A DNA stretch of 51,676 bases from Hydrogenophaga flava NBRC 102514. Lineage in GTDB: Bacteria; Pseudomonadota; Gammaproteobacteria; Burkholderiales; Burkholderiaceae_C. Below are positions 35,233-42,960 of this stretch, one piece after another. A model generated the notes under the pieces. The model saw nothing but the letters and a program-made list of their open reading frames with translations. It did not search any database and had not been told where the DNA came from. Within the stretch, counting starts at the first letter, position 1, and each line of letters opens with the position of its first letter. The position numbers and the translations under genes were made by a program. Location: contig NZ_BCTF01000033.1 of NCBI RefSeq assembly GCF_001571145.1, forward strand, positions 1 to 51,676. Direction: 5' to 3'.

Positions 35233-36844
35233 AGCAATAAGTTGCAAACACTTTAGCCAGGGTGAGATTGTTTTTCATGAAGGTCTGAACATCGTCCTTG
35301 GGGACGATGATGCACGAAACTCCATCGGAAAATCAACTGTTTTAATGGTGATTGACTTCGTTATGGGAGGATCAACCTTCCTCAGGGACGAGGCGGGCGT
35401 TATTCGGGAGTTGGGGCATCACCATTACAACTTTTCTTTGGAGTTCAATGGAGAGGTTTTTTATCTCTCACGCAACACCGCCTCACCGGAGATCATTCAT
35501 CTTTGCGATGACAAATACATTTGGGTTGGCGAGAAGTCACTTGATGAATACAAAGGCTTCCTGGAGTCAAACTACGAACTGGAAGATTTAGAGACATCTT
35601 TCAGATCGATCGTAAATCCCTACTCTCGGATATGGCGAAAGGGAGGACTTGATCCCAATCAGCCGTTTGCAGGCGCCACAAAAGAGGCGAACGCAATAGC
35701 AATTGCTAGGATTATTGATATGTTTGGGCGAAGCTCCGACATAGCTGCTGAGCGGACCACCCTTGAAGCGCAAAAGGAAAAGAAAACACTTATAAATAAA
35801 TCTATGGATGCAAATATAATTCCAAACATCAACAAGAAAAAGCGCGAGGAGAATCTCCGGCTGATCGAAGAGAACGGCGGGAAAATTCAGCAGCTCAAGG
35901 ATGGGTTTGGTGGCGCATTGAATGCCTATGAATCACTGTTTGATGAAGATCTCAAGAAGCAGCAGTATCGAAAAAATGATCTATCTGCATCTCGCGCTGA
36001 GTTGCAGAACAAGATTCGACGATTGCAAAGAGAGATGACGGGAATCACCCCTCGGCTTGCTGCAAATATCGCACTCTTAACAGATTTTTTCCCTGCCATC
36101 AATGTTGAACGCTTAGAGCAAGTCGAAATGTTTCATCAGAAGATTGGCGCCGCTGTTAAAAAACAACTAAAAGAAGAACTAGCGAATGCACAGCTTGAAG
36201 ACAATGCCATGGGTACTGAAATTGCCACAGTCGAGAGTCATATTCAGGCAAAACTTAGTTCCAAGGGAATGCCTGACGATCTTTTTAAACAGGTTTTTGA
36301 CCTCAAGGAAACTACTGATAGAGCTACAGAGGAAATTAGGCACTTTGACCAGAAGGTAGACTTGGAGGAGGCGATCAAGGCTACCAACGAAAGACTCGAT
36401 AGAATATACACAAAGATATTTCTTGATCTTGAAAATCGCATTAACTTAAAACTGAAAGCCTTCAATGCAGTTGTTTATGGTGCATCCAGGGCTAGTTCTG
36501 AGTTGCGCTTCAAAAGCGCCAGTTCTTATCAATTCACATCCCCAGCGGATTCTGGAACGGGGGCGTCTTATGCGGGCTTGATCGGCTTTGACCTTGCAAT
36601 GCTTTCGCTAACAAAGATTCCTTACGTCATCCACGACTCGGTTATTTATAAGAACATTCAAGTAACAGCAGTCAAAAGAATTCTGCGCATCTTTGCGGCA
36701 GCCAAGACAAAACAGATTTTCATCTCATTCGATGAAGGGAAGAAGTATGGCCAAGAGTTTGTCGCGTTCCTTCAGCGCTTCACTGTCTTGAAACTAGCCC
36801 ATGACAAATTGCTTTACAACAAGGACTGGCGAGACCGCAAGTGA
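35225..36844 (+). CDS. DUF2326 SMC-like ABC ATPase of the ABC-3C system
   Basis: This 539-aa SMC/Rad50-like ATPase has an N-terminal P-loop in the DUF2326 form (LNIVLGDDDARNSIGKST, residues 21-38), a central coiled coil (about 180-400, rich in Glu/Lys/Gln) and a C-terminal DUF2326 half: GASYAGLIGFDLAMLSLT, then the Walker-B-like strand PYVIHDS, then TKQIFISFDE. Such ATPases are thought to sense altered nucleic acid and unleash the paired effector. The gene is AT-rich, signalling recent transfer, and ends 123 nt before the convergent relaxase gene. Confidence 0.83.
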   Translation: MLKAISCKHFSQGEIVFHEGLNIVLGDDDARNSIGKSTVLMVIDFVMGGSTFLRDEAGVIRELGHHHYNFSLEFNGEVFYLSRNTASPEIIHLCDDKYIWVGEKSLDEYKGFLESNYELEDLETSFRSIVNPYSRIWRKGGLDPNQPFAGATKEANAIAIARIIDMFGRSSDIAAERTTLEAQKEKKTLINKSMDANIIPNINKKKREENLRLIEENGGKIQQLKDGFGGALNAYESLFDEDLKKQQYRKNDLSASRAELQNKIRRLQREMTGITPRLAANIALLTDFFPAINVERLEQVEMFHQKIGAAVKKQLKEELANAQLEDNAMGTEIATVESHIQAKLSSKGMPDDLFKQVFDLKETTDRATEEIRHFDQKVDLEEAIKATNERLDRIYTKIFLDLENRINLKLKAFNAVVYGASRASSELRFKSASSYQFTSPADSGTGASYAGLIGFDLAMLSLTKIPYVIHDSVIYKNIQVTAVKRILRIFAAAKTKQIFISFDEGKKYGQEFVAFLQRFTVLKLAHDKLLYNKDWRDRK

Positions 36845-36967
36845 GGCCATCGTCACTACGTGTCGCTTTGTGCGTGAATGACCCTGTTCAGCCTTGTGCC
36901 GCTTTTCGATGTATTGAGTTGCTCAGGTGCTTGGCTGAAAACACAATCCCACTGCCCTTCAACAGGC

Positions 36968-37939
36968 TCAGCGCCGCATCGTTGGATTGCCCCCCTGCGC
37001 TGAAGGCGGTATATCCCGCTCAGACACTCTGTCAATCTTCGATGGCGCCCAGGTAGCCGACTGTTCTTGAATGAATGCCGCAATCGAAGTGGCCAGTTGC
37101 ACATCCTTGGCGTCGCCGGTTCTGGCCAGTGCTTTTCCAATCTGAACCCATGCCCCAAGTGCATCTGCCCGGCTGGCACGCGCCTGTGCTCCGGCTTTGT
37201 TCATCGGCCGGGCCTTCTTCAATCGTCCGTCATCCCTGGCCTTCAGGCGCCACAGCGCGTCCGGGCTCCGGCTCTGCCCGCGTGCCGCCTGCCGCGTCGC
37301 CTCCGCGTCGATGCCATAACCGCGTAACCTCTCGGCAAAGGTTTCTCGCCAACGGTGGAGATCGGCCTTGCGGGGGTTGAGGCGCCGGCCGTATATGGAC
37401 TCAGCCCGCACGCTGATGTGCACATGTGGGTTGGCCTGGTGGTCGTGCAGCACCATCACGTACTTGTGGTCGGCCAGCTCGGTCTGCGCGAACTCGCGCG
37501 CCGCTTTTTGCACGATCAACGGGTCGGTGCCACGGGGCATCGACAGCATGAGGTTGAAGGCCTCGCGCCGGTACCCGACGTCGTCGATCAGGCTGCCCCC
37601 GAACCGCCAGTCGTCGGCCAGCTCGTGCACCGCGCTTTTGCCTCGAATGGTCTCGCCCTGCTCGTTCTCAATGTCGAGCCGGCCATTCTTGCTGATGTAA
37701 CGAAGGTGGGCCGCAATGGCCTGCATGCCCCGCCCTCCCCCCGTTACCTTGACCATGACCTGCGGCGCCCGGCGCACCACCGTGGCTTCGATGCGTTGGC
37801 GGATCGCGGTCGCCCGCTGTCGCATGGAACCATTGTCTAGCCGGGGCTGGGGTTGGACCTTGACGACCCGGTTGCCCGGGTAGAACAGGCGATCGCCCCA
37901 CTGAGCGAGCACGCCATCGATGTTGGGTGTCTGGGCCAT
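36968..37939 (-). CDS. Relaxase (MobA/VirD2-type mobilisation nuclease)
   Basis: This 323-aa enzyme nicks the transfer origin and stays covalently bound to the DNA end. Motif I is HLRYISKNGRLDIE (likely nucleophile Tyr81); the metal-binding histidine triad is HDHQANPHVH (165-174), in the HxDxxxPHxH style of MOB-P-like relaxases. It is rather short for a relaxase and lacks a helicase or primase domain. The ATG at 37939 has AGGAG 6 nt upstream. It follows the MobC-like gene after 16 bp. Confidence 0.87.
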   Translation of the reverse strand: MAQTPNIDGVLAQWGDRLFYPGNRVVKVQPQPRLDNGSMRQRATAIRQRIEATVVRRAPQVMVKVTGGGRGMQAIAAHLRYISKNGRLDIENEQGETIRGKSAVHELADDWRFGGSLIDDVGYRREAFNLMLSMPRGTDPLIVQKAAREFAQTELADHKYVMVLHDHQANPHVHISVRAESIYGRRLNPRKADLHRWRETFAERLRGYGIDAEATRQAARGQSRSPDALWRLKARDDGRLKKARPMNKAGAQARASRADALGAWVQIGKALARTGDAKDVQLATSIAAFIQEQSATWAPSKIDRVSERDIPPSAQGGNPTMRR

Positions 37940-37955
37940 GGTGTACTCCTGGGTG

Positions 37956-38531
37956 TCAGCGGTTGGATTGGTGCCGGGTTTCGGCGGTTTGCCCACGCGG
38001 GCGCAGATCGGCCAGCAAGCCAGCGGCTTGGGTGAGGTGGCGCCGGACATCCCCATCCAGGGTGTCGAGCATGTCGCGGTACACCAGCGCCTGCGGCACG
38101 TTGCCCAGGGTCAGAAACCGCGTGAGGGCGTGGATGTTGCGGCTGAGGCTGGAGAGCTGGGCGTTGGACGCGGTGAGCGCTGCGAGCTGATCGACTCGGC
38201 TGGTCCCTGATGTCAGCGCGGGGATGCCTGCGATGAGACCGGCCAGGTAGGCGCCGCGCGAGAGCCCCACCGAACGTGCGCCCGCCACCAGCCGTTCAGC
38301 TTCGTCGGTTGTCAATCGGATGGACAACTTGACGATGGCGGCACCCGAGGCCAAGCCTTGCAGAGCATCGGGCTTGTCCTGTGCAGGGGGCTCACCCAAG
38401 CCCAGTTCGCGGGCCACAGCCCGCCGAACCAGCACCGACACACTCACCCGCTCGGCTTGAGCGCGCTCGACCAGCGAGGTCTTGAGACCGCGCATATCGA
38501 CCGAGACGAAGTCAGGTTGATGGGTGTTCAT
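37956..38531 (-). CDS. MobC-like relaxosome accessory protein
   Basis: This 191-aa protein has an N-terminal segment (FVSVDMRGLKTSLVERAQAE, then SVSVLVRRAVARELG) and a second region (IVKLSIRLTTDEAERLVAGA), both of ribbon-helix-helix flavour. Its C-terminus (AQLSSLSRNIHALTRFLTLG) matches the MobC signature. It would bind oriT and help the relaxase melt and nick DNA, and may also repress this promoter. I start at 38531; the ATG has no clear ribosome site, and a longer frame adds 25 unconvincing residues. Confidence 0.75.
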   Translation of the reverse strand: MNTHQPDFVSVDMRGLKTSLVERAQAERVSVSVLVRRAVARELGLGEPPAQDKPDALQGLASGAAIVKLSIRLTTDEAERLVAGARSVGLSRGAYLAGLIAGIPALTSGTSRVDQLAALTASNAQLSSLSRNIHALTRFLTLGNVPQALVYRDMLDTLDGDVRRHLTQAAGLLADLRPRGQTAETRHQSNR

Positions 38532-38582
38532 GATGCGATCGAAGGGAGCACAACGTGAGCGCAGCGAGGCGTTTGTGAAGCT

Positions 38583-38604
38583 GGCGGCGCACCGCCTTTC
38601 CTGC
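38583..38604 (+). other. Candidate oriT nick region
   Basis: A short stem (GGCGG-CGCA-CCGCC, 38583-38596) precedes TTTCCTGCA. The CCTG resembles the nic core of IncP-type origins (ATCCTG) and lies close to the relaxase operon, as expected. The match is short and unproven. Confidence 0.35.
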
Positions 38605-38650
38605 ACTCACCTATGAACCTATGGTCGTCGAGGATCGGTCGATTCGAGGC

Positions 38651-38674
38651 GCTGGATTCGGTCGAAAATCCAGC
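38651..38674. promoter_or_regulatory. 24-bp inverted repeat, copy 2 (mobC-relaxase)
   Basis: GCTGGATT-N8-AATCCAGC, an 8-bp perfect inverted repeat of the same overall length as the copies at 17002 and 40836. It lies 120 bp upstream of the mobC start. Confidence 0.65.
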
Positions 38675-38696
38675 AAAACCGGCGCAGCCTCTCGCC

Positions 38697-38727
38697 CACT
38701 GGTTGTCAAGCTGCTTTACAACCAGTG
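38697..38727. repeat. 31-bp inverted repeat containing a KorB-like site, copy A
   Basis: Perfect 10-bp arms CACTGGTTGT/ACAACCAGTG enclose 11 nt. The inner 21 bp (38702-38722) differ by one base from the palindrome at 38834-38854, so this is a second, slightly imperfect copy of the same binding site. Confidence 0.6.
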
Positions 38728-38833
38728 AGGCAGGGAGAGCGATCAGAGTGAGGATGGCAGAGGCCCGATGGCGTCAGAGCCAGGGACCGGCTGTCGAGCA
38801 CCCGTCGAGTTGTGGCGCGACTTTGAACGGTGA

Positions 38834-38854
38834 GTTGTCAAGCTGCTTGACAAC
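38834..38854. promoter_or_regulatory. 21-bp palindrome at the parB stop, KorB-operator-like, copy B
   Basis: Perfect arms GTTGTCAAG/CTTGACAAC around CTG. Its central 13 bp TCAAGC-T-GCTTGA share the AGC-N-GCT core and symmetry of IncP KorB operators (TTTAGC-S-GCTAAA). It overlaps the parB stop codon. ParB/KorB is the obvious candidate ligand. Confidence 0.6.
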
Positions 38855-39815
38855 CCTTGTCCGGGACAAGTCCAACCAGAGTCAGCTGACTGGCGAGAAC
38901 CGCTTGCACCTTGCCACCGTCCACCGGGATCACATAGACCTGTCCGGCCTGCGGTGGGGCTTGCTGGGTGTTGACCGCCACCTGCGCAGTACCCAGCTGG
39001 GCCATCAGTCTCAGCGGTGCCAGCCGAGGTGCACGGGGTATGGGCTCGGCGGCTTGCGGGACGGATGGGCTGCTCTTCACAGAGGGGCCCTGAGCAGCGC
39101 TCTGCTCCAAACTGGTCTGCATGGACTCGATCAGTGCCGACGTGCCTCTTCGAACGCTGTTCGAACCATCGGCCAAGTCGGCGCGCAGTGCCATGACAAG
39201 TTCGCGCGTGATGGCCCCACGATCTGAGGCCCAGGCTTCGACATACTGCGGATGCTCTGCGGCCAGTTTGCGCAGTTCGTAGAGCTCTGTCAGCCCCCGG
39301 CAGCGCCCATGCCGGTACGCCGTCATCAGCCAGTCGGGCGGGTCGATCAGCGCGGTGGCCAGGGTCACGTACTGGCGGCTCTTGCCGATGGTCCTCGCAA
39401 TGTCGGCTTGCGACTCGCCCCGGTTGAGTGCCCGCTGCACGAACAGCGCTATCTCCAGCGGGGTCAGGCCTTTGCGCTGCTCGTTCTCGATGAACTGGTC
39501 CACGCTGTTGGCCGTGTGGTCCACGAAAGCCGGTATGTCGGCCGTTCCTGCAAGACGGGACTCACGCAGGCGCCTGGCTCCGAAGTTGAGCACCCATCGG
39601 CCAGGCTGCGCAGGGTGCGGGCGCACCGACACCGGCTGACGCACGCCTCGCGTTCGGATGGTCTCGGCGAGTTCGGCTAGGGACTCGTTGTCGAACTCCT
39701 GCCGGGGTTGGTCCGGGTCCTCTTCTATGGCATCGAGCGGGATGCGCATCGGGGTACCGATCTCCCCTGCCCCGGCTGGTGGCAGCAGGTTCAGGTCATC
39801 GAGCGACAAGGCCAT
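38838..39815 (-). CDS. parB: ParB/KorB-type partition protein
   Basis: This 325-aa DNA-binding protein has the ParB N-terminal nuclease-like/CTPase domain (IPLDAIEEDPDQPRQEFDNE, then LNFGARRLRESRLAG), an HTH (GESQADIARTIGKSRQYVTL, about 130-150) and a C-terminal small beta domain (GQVYVIPVDGGKVQAVLASQ, LTLVGLVP) like the SH3-like dimer domain of KorB. KorB proteins both segregate plasmids and repress transfer promoters; that dual role fits the palindromes nearby. Its start overlaps the parA end by 20 nt. Confidence 0.85.
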   Translation of the reverse strand: MALSLDDLNLLPPAGAGEIGTPMRIPLDAIEEDPDQPRQEFDNESLAELAETIRTRGVRQPVSVRPHPAQPGRWVLNFGARRLRESRLAGTADIPAFVDHTANSVDQFIENEQRKGLTPLEIALFVQRALNRGESQADIARTIGKSRQYVTLATALIDPPDWLMTAYRHGRCRGLTELYELRKLAAEHPQYVEAWASDRGAITRELVMALRADLADGSNSVRRGTSALIESMQTSLEQSAAQGPSVKSSPSVPQAAEPIPRAPRLAPLRLMAQLGTAQVAVNTQQAPPQAGQVYVIPVDGGKVQAVLASQLTLVGLVPDKGCQAA

Positions 39816-40656
39816 GTTTCGCTCCGTTCAAGGGTTGGGTCGCGGTGGTCGTGGTCGCTGGGGTCGGCAACAGCACCGTGTTGGCGATGAAGCGCAGACC
39901 AGGTTCGATCTCGCGCCAGGCTTCGCGCGCGGCGGTCTTCTTCATCTCCCACAGAACCAGCCCTTCGGCCTGCGCTTCGGCCACGGCCGAACGGCGTGGC
40001 ATTGAAGCAATCTCACCCGGCTTGGGGCCGATGGGAATCAGCATCGGGCTGTACTTCTGAATCAGCTGCATGAAATTCTCGCGCTGAAGCGGCGTGGCCT
40101 CCACCATCGTTGGGTACAGACCGATCAGGTGCAGCTTGGGGTTGAGCACCGCCTTGATCCTGCGCACGCCCACCCGAGGGTGGTTGAGCAGCGCGGACAC
40201 GCCGTCCATGGCTTCCTGGTTGAGCTGGATCGGCGAGAGTACAAAGTCGGCCGAGGCGAGTGCCGTGGTCATGCGGATGTCAGGGTTGGGGTTGGTGTCC
40301 ACGATGCAGACGTCGAACCGTTTGTCCATCGACGCCAGGAACTCGCGGAAGTGATTGGCGAACACGTTGTGCAGGCTCGGCTGGCGCTCCAGCCCGGAGA
40401 GATCCGGGTCTGCAGCCACCAGCACGAACTCGGCGGGCGGGATGGCGGGTTTGCTCTGCGTCAGCAAGCCACTGGCCGGGACCTCGGCCACGGCAGCGCG
40501 CTGGCTCTTTCTCACTGGGTCAGAGAAGTTGCCCTGGTGGTCCAGGTCGATGGCCAGCACGCGCAGGCCGAGTTGGCGGAAATGATGGGCCAGCAAGGTG
40601 GCGACGGCAGATTTGCCGACGCCACCCTTCTGGTTGGCAAGCACAAGGGTCTTCAT
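39796..40656 (-). CDS. parA: ParA-type partition ATPase
   Basis: A 286-aa Walker-type ATPase of the MinD/ParA family: deviant Walker A QKGGVGKS at residues 9-16, with the signature lysine, and strand FDVCIVDTNPNPDIRMTTAL as Walker B. It has no N-terminal HTH, so it is the short (type Ib-like or KorB-partner IncC-like) form and probably does not repress its own promoter. The ATG at 40656 is preceded by GGAGG at 8 nt. It moves DNA together with ParB. Confidence 0.9.
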   Translation of the reverse strand: MKTLVLANQKGGVGKSAVATLLAHHFRQLGLRVLAIDLDHQGNFSDPVRKSQRAAVAEVPASGLLTQSKPAIPPAEFVLVAADPDLSGLERQPSLHNVFANHFREFLASMDKRFDVCIVDTNPNPDIRMTTALASADFVLSPIQLNQEAMDGVSALLNHPRVGVRRIKAVLNPKLHLIGLYPTMVEATPLQRENFMQLIQKYSPMLIPIGPKPGEIASMPRRSAVAEAQAEGLVLWEMKKTAAREAWREIEPGLRFIANTVLLPTPATTTTATQPLNGAKHGLVAR

Positions 40657-40835
40657 GGGGGAGTCCTCCAGCGCGACCGACATGGGGATCACCGAGGCGG
40701 AGGACGTTTCCCGGGCGCCGCGCTCGATGCGCCAGCGGCCGGGATCGCGCGAGCCGGCGCCAGCCGGCGAGCGCGCTTCGGAATTTCACGCGCACGCACC
40801 GCCCGATGATGGGCCAGGTGCGGCGTGGCGCGAGA

Positions 40836-40859
40836 GCTGGATTCGAGTCTGAATCCAGC
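40836..40859. promoter_or_regulatory. 24-bp inverted repeat, copy 3 (parAB)
   Basis: GCTGGATTC-N6-GAATCCAGC, the most perfect copy (9-bp arms). It lies 180 bp upstream of parA and 11 bp beyond the DUF932 stop. There is no U-tract on either side, so it is more likely an operator than a terminator. Confidence 0.65.
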
Positions 40860-40870
40860 GTTTCAATTGC

Positions 40871-41731
40871 TCATGCCTTGAGCTTGCGCATCTCTTCAGC
40901 CCGCACCCACAGCGCGCGGTTCAAGCTCACGCTGCGGTCGATGCTGGCCACCGGGCGGGTGTGCAGGCGCCGGCCCTTGGCACCGCGCCCCGGCTGACCA
41001 CCACGCAGGGCGTTCTCCTGCACCCGCTGAAACGTGGTCCACAGGCTGTTGCCGAAGTCTTCCGGACGGCGTGCTTCGATCAGTTGCTCGGCGGTCACAG
41101 GGGCGGGTGACTCACCCTCCCCCCGTTCTCCGTAGCGCAGCGCCAGGGCGGCGGTGGCAAAGGCCTGCTGTTCCTCACGCTGCAGCGGCAGGGCCTTCAT
41201 GCTGTCGGTGGACGCGTCTACCAGCTCAAAGTCCTCCAGCACCCGGAACGCGCCTTCGATCACCTCGTCCTGGATGTTGCCCTTGTGCGGGATGCGGATG
41301 TCGTTGGCAACGTCACCCACCACCAGACCGTTGCAGCAGACAAAGCGGAACACGCCCGCCAGCATCTGGTAGCTGCTGGCGCCGTCGTGGCTGTTGATCA
41401 GGATGATCTCGTTGGCCTCGGGCCGGGTGTTCACCTGCCCCGCGTGGCGCATGCGGATCATGTGTTTGGTGAACTCGGTCTTACCTTCGATGCGGCTCTT
41501 GCTCTGGGCCACCATGAAGGGTTCGAAGCCTTCCTGGCGCAGACCTCGCAGCACGTCGATGGTGGGGATGTAGGTGTAGCGCTCGGAGCGGCTGCCGTGT
41601 TTGCCCTCGGCAAAGATCGACGGCGCGGCCCGGCGCATCTGGTCTTCGGCCAGCGGGGTCTCGCTGCGGATCACGAAGGTGTTCTGGCCAAAGCGGGCGG
41701 CCAGACGGGGGGAATGGGCGGAAGAGATCAT
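40871..41731 (-). CDS. DUF932 family protein
   Basis: This 286-aa protein belongs to DUF932, a family widespread on plasmids, phages and integrative elements and of unknown biochemical role. Recognisable tracts are RYTYIPTIDVLRGLRQEGFE, KHMIRMRHAG, EIILINSHDGASSYQMLAGV and FRFVCCNGLVVGD. It probably acts early after transfer in DNA housekeeping or counter-defence, as it lies with ssb and radC, but that is positional inference. Confidence 0.8.
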   Translation of the reverse strand: MISSAHSPRLAARFGQNTFVIRSETPLAEDQMRRAAPSIFAEGKHGSRSERYTYIPTIDVLRGLRQEGFEPFMVAQSKSRIEGKTEFTKHMIRMRHAGQVNTRPEANEIILINSHDGASSYQMLAGVFRFVCCNGLVVGDVANDIRIPHKGNIQDEVIEGAFRVLEDFELVDASTDSMKALPLQREEQQAFATAALALRYGERGEGESPAPVTAEQLIEARRPEDFGNSLWTTFQRVQENALRGGQPGRGAKGRRLHTRPVASIDRSVSLNRALWVRAEEMRKLKA

Positions 41732-41805
41732 GGTGATGCTCCTGATTCGGTGAATGGGGAAACTGGATGAGGAAGCCGGGCGGCCGAACCGCCCGGCTTG
41801 CTGCG

Positions 41806-42258
41806 TCAGTCGTGTGCCGGTTGGCGCTCGTTGCGGGCCTTGCGGCTGGGGGTGGGTGCGCTGGGGGCGGCTGCGGGGGGATCACCGGCACCCTCACGCG
41901 CGCGGCGTGCCTCGCCTTCGGCCTTGCTGTCGAGGTAGTCGATTTCGTCCACGGTGAACGCTAGCCCGTAGACCTCCACCCCGTCGTTGTCCTGGTAGTG
42001 GTTGTTGCGCACCCGGCCAACGAGGTTCACGTGCGAGCCCTTGCCCAGGTACTCGGCCGCGTGTTCGGCCTGCTTGGCCCACAGCGTCCACTGGATCGCG
42101 GTGGCTTCCTCGGAGCGTTCTTCGCCGCTGCCCCGGCGGCTGTTGCTGATGGCGGTCAGCACCGCCTTGGCGACCTTGCCCTCGCGCCCGTTGACAAATT
42201 CAAGCTTGACGGCGGATGCCAGGTGCGCGTGGCGCTGGATGACTTGAACATTGGCCAT
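41806..42258 (-). CDS. ssb: Single-stranded DNA-binding protein
   Basis: This 150-aa protein has an OB fold (about 1-105): the usual alternation of strands, with SVHW-like ATAIQWTLWAKQAEHAAEYL and GSHVNLVGRVRNNHYQDNDG. It coats ssDNA entering a recipient. Unlike chromosomal SSB, it lacks the acidic DDDIPF-like C-terminal tip and ends in a basic/polar tail (SRKARNERQPAHD), so it may not recruit the host repair partners. GGAG is close upstream of the ATG. Confidence 0.87.
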   Translation of the reverse strand: MANVQVIQRHAHLASAVKLEFVNGREGKVAKAVLTAISNSRRGSGEERSEEATAIQWTLWAKQAEHAAEYLGKGSHVNLVGRVRNNHYQDNDGVEVYGLAFTVDEIDYLDSKAEGEARRAREGAGDPPAAAPSAPTPSRKARNERQPAHD

Positions 42259-42928
42259 GGTGGAACTCCTTGCAAGAGCGACCAGCCGGACCCCGATCCG
42301 GGCTCCTCAAAACCGATCCTCTCGCTCGGACTCCCTCGCTCCCGCCCACGGGCGGGCGGGGGGTGGGCAAATCCCCTTCCCTCGGGAAGGGGTGGGGGAT
42401 GGGGAAACCTTGCAGTACGAAACAGTGAGCCAGTCACCTGGCCCACCGCTGAAAGATCCCCCCACAAGTCCCCCTCACCTGTGGATGGGGGCGCCGTGGG
42501 GGGATAGCGGTGGGTCCTTTGGCGCACGCGCTGCCCCAGCCTCTTCGGGCGACCAGCACAGCGCAGGCGACCGAGCTACTTGAGCAGCGGCGGCTCTGCG
42601 GACGGCGTGACACCAAGTGCCGCGACTGGCGCGGCGTTCGAGCCGATGCGATCACTTCAGGTGTTCGCTGCCCCCCGGAATTCCCAGCGGCCCGGCTTCG
42701 GGCATGGCGGGTGACCGGGGGGACGATCTGGCGGGTGGGACGAGACCACAGCGCAGCGGCGCGAGCGGACCGAACGTCAGTTCGTCCAGCGGGCTCGTTC
42801 CCGCGCAGCGGGAAGGAAACCAGACCGCGATCCCCGGGCACGGGACAGGGCCGCTGCCCCCTGTGAAGCCGGTGGATCACCGGCCATGCTCCGCCCTCCC
42901 CTCTGCCCGCGCACCGCGCGCTGATCAA
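42259..42928. other. Hairpin-rich non-coding region upstream of ssb
   Basis: About 670 bp without a gene. It holds at least three strong stems: CCCGCC/GGCGGG (42341-42356), CCCCTTCC/GGAAGGGG with a CTCG loop (42373-42392) and GCCGGTG/CACCGGC (42868-42884). The first two lie 80-135 bp upstream of the ssb start on the ssb-sense side. Strong folding ahead of ssb recalls single-strand promoters of plasmid leading regions, but this is speculative. Confidence 0.45.
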
Positions 42929-42956
42929 GAACAAAAAGATGGGGCCGAAGGCCCCA
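42929..42956 (-). terminator. Rho-independent terminator after radC
   Basis: Read on the minus strand, a 7-bp stem TGGGGCC/GGCCCCA with a TTC loop is followed by TCTTTTTGTTCTTG. It starts 4 nt after the radC stop. Confidence 0.88.
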
Positions 42957-42960
42957 GGGG

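Larger units (their letters stand above)
38532..38837. other. Control region between mobC and parB, candidate oriT/centromere
   Basis: This 306-bp non-coding region is dense with symmetry: a GGCGG/CCGCC stem at 38583-38596 followed by CCTG, the 24-bp repeat at 38651-38674, a 31-bp inverted repeat at 38697-38727 and half of a palindrome that ends inside parB (38834-38854). It lies directly upstream of mobC-relaxase and downstream of parAB, the expected place for the transfer origin and/or a ParB site. Confidence 0.55.

Noticed and set aside
40836..40859. The perfect 24-bp stem downstream of DUF932 as its terminator.
   Set aside because: No U-tract on the relevant strand, and the same repeat occurs ahead of two other operons, so an operator is the better reading.
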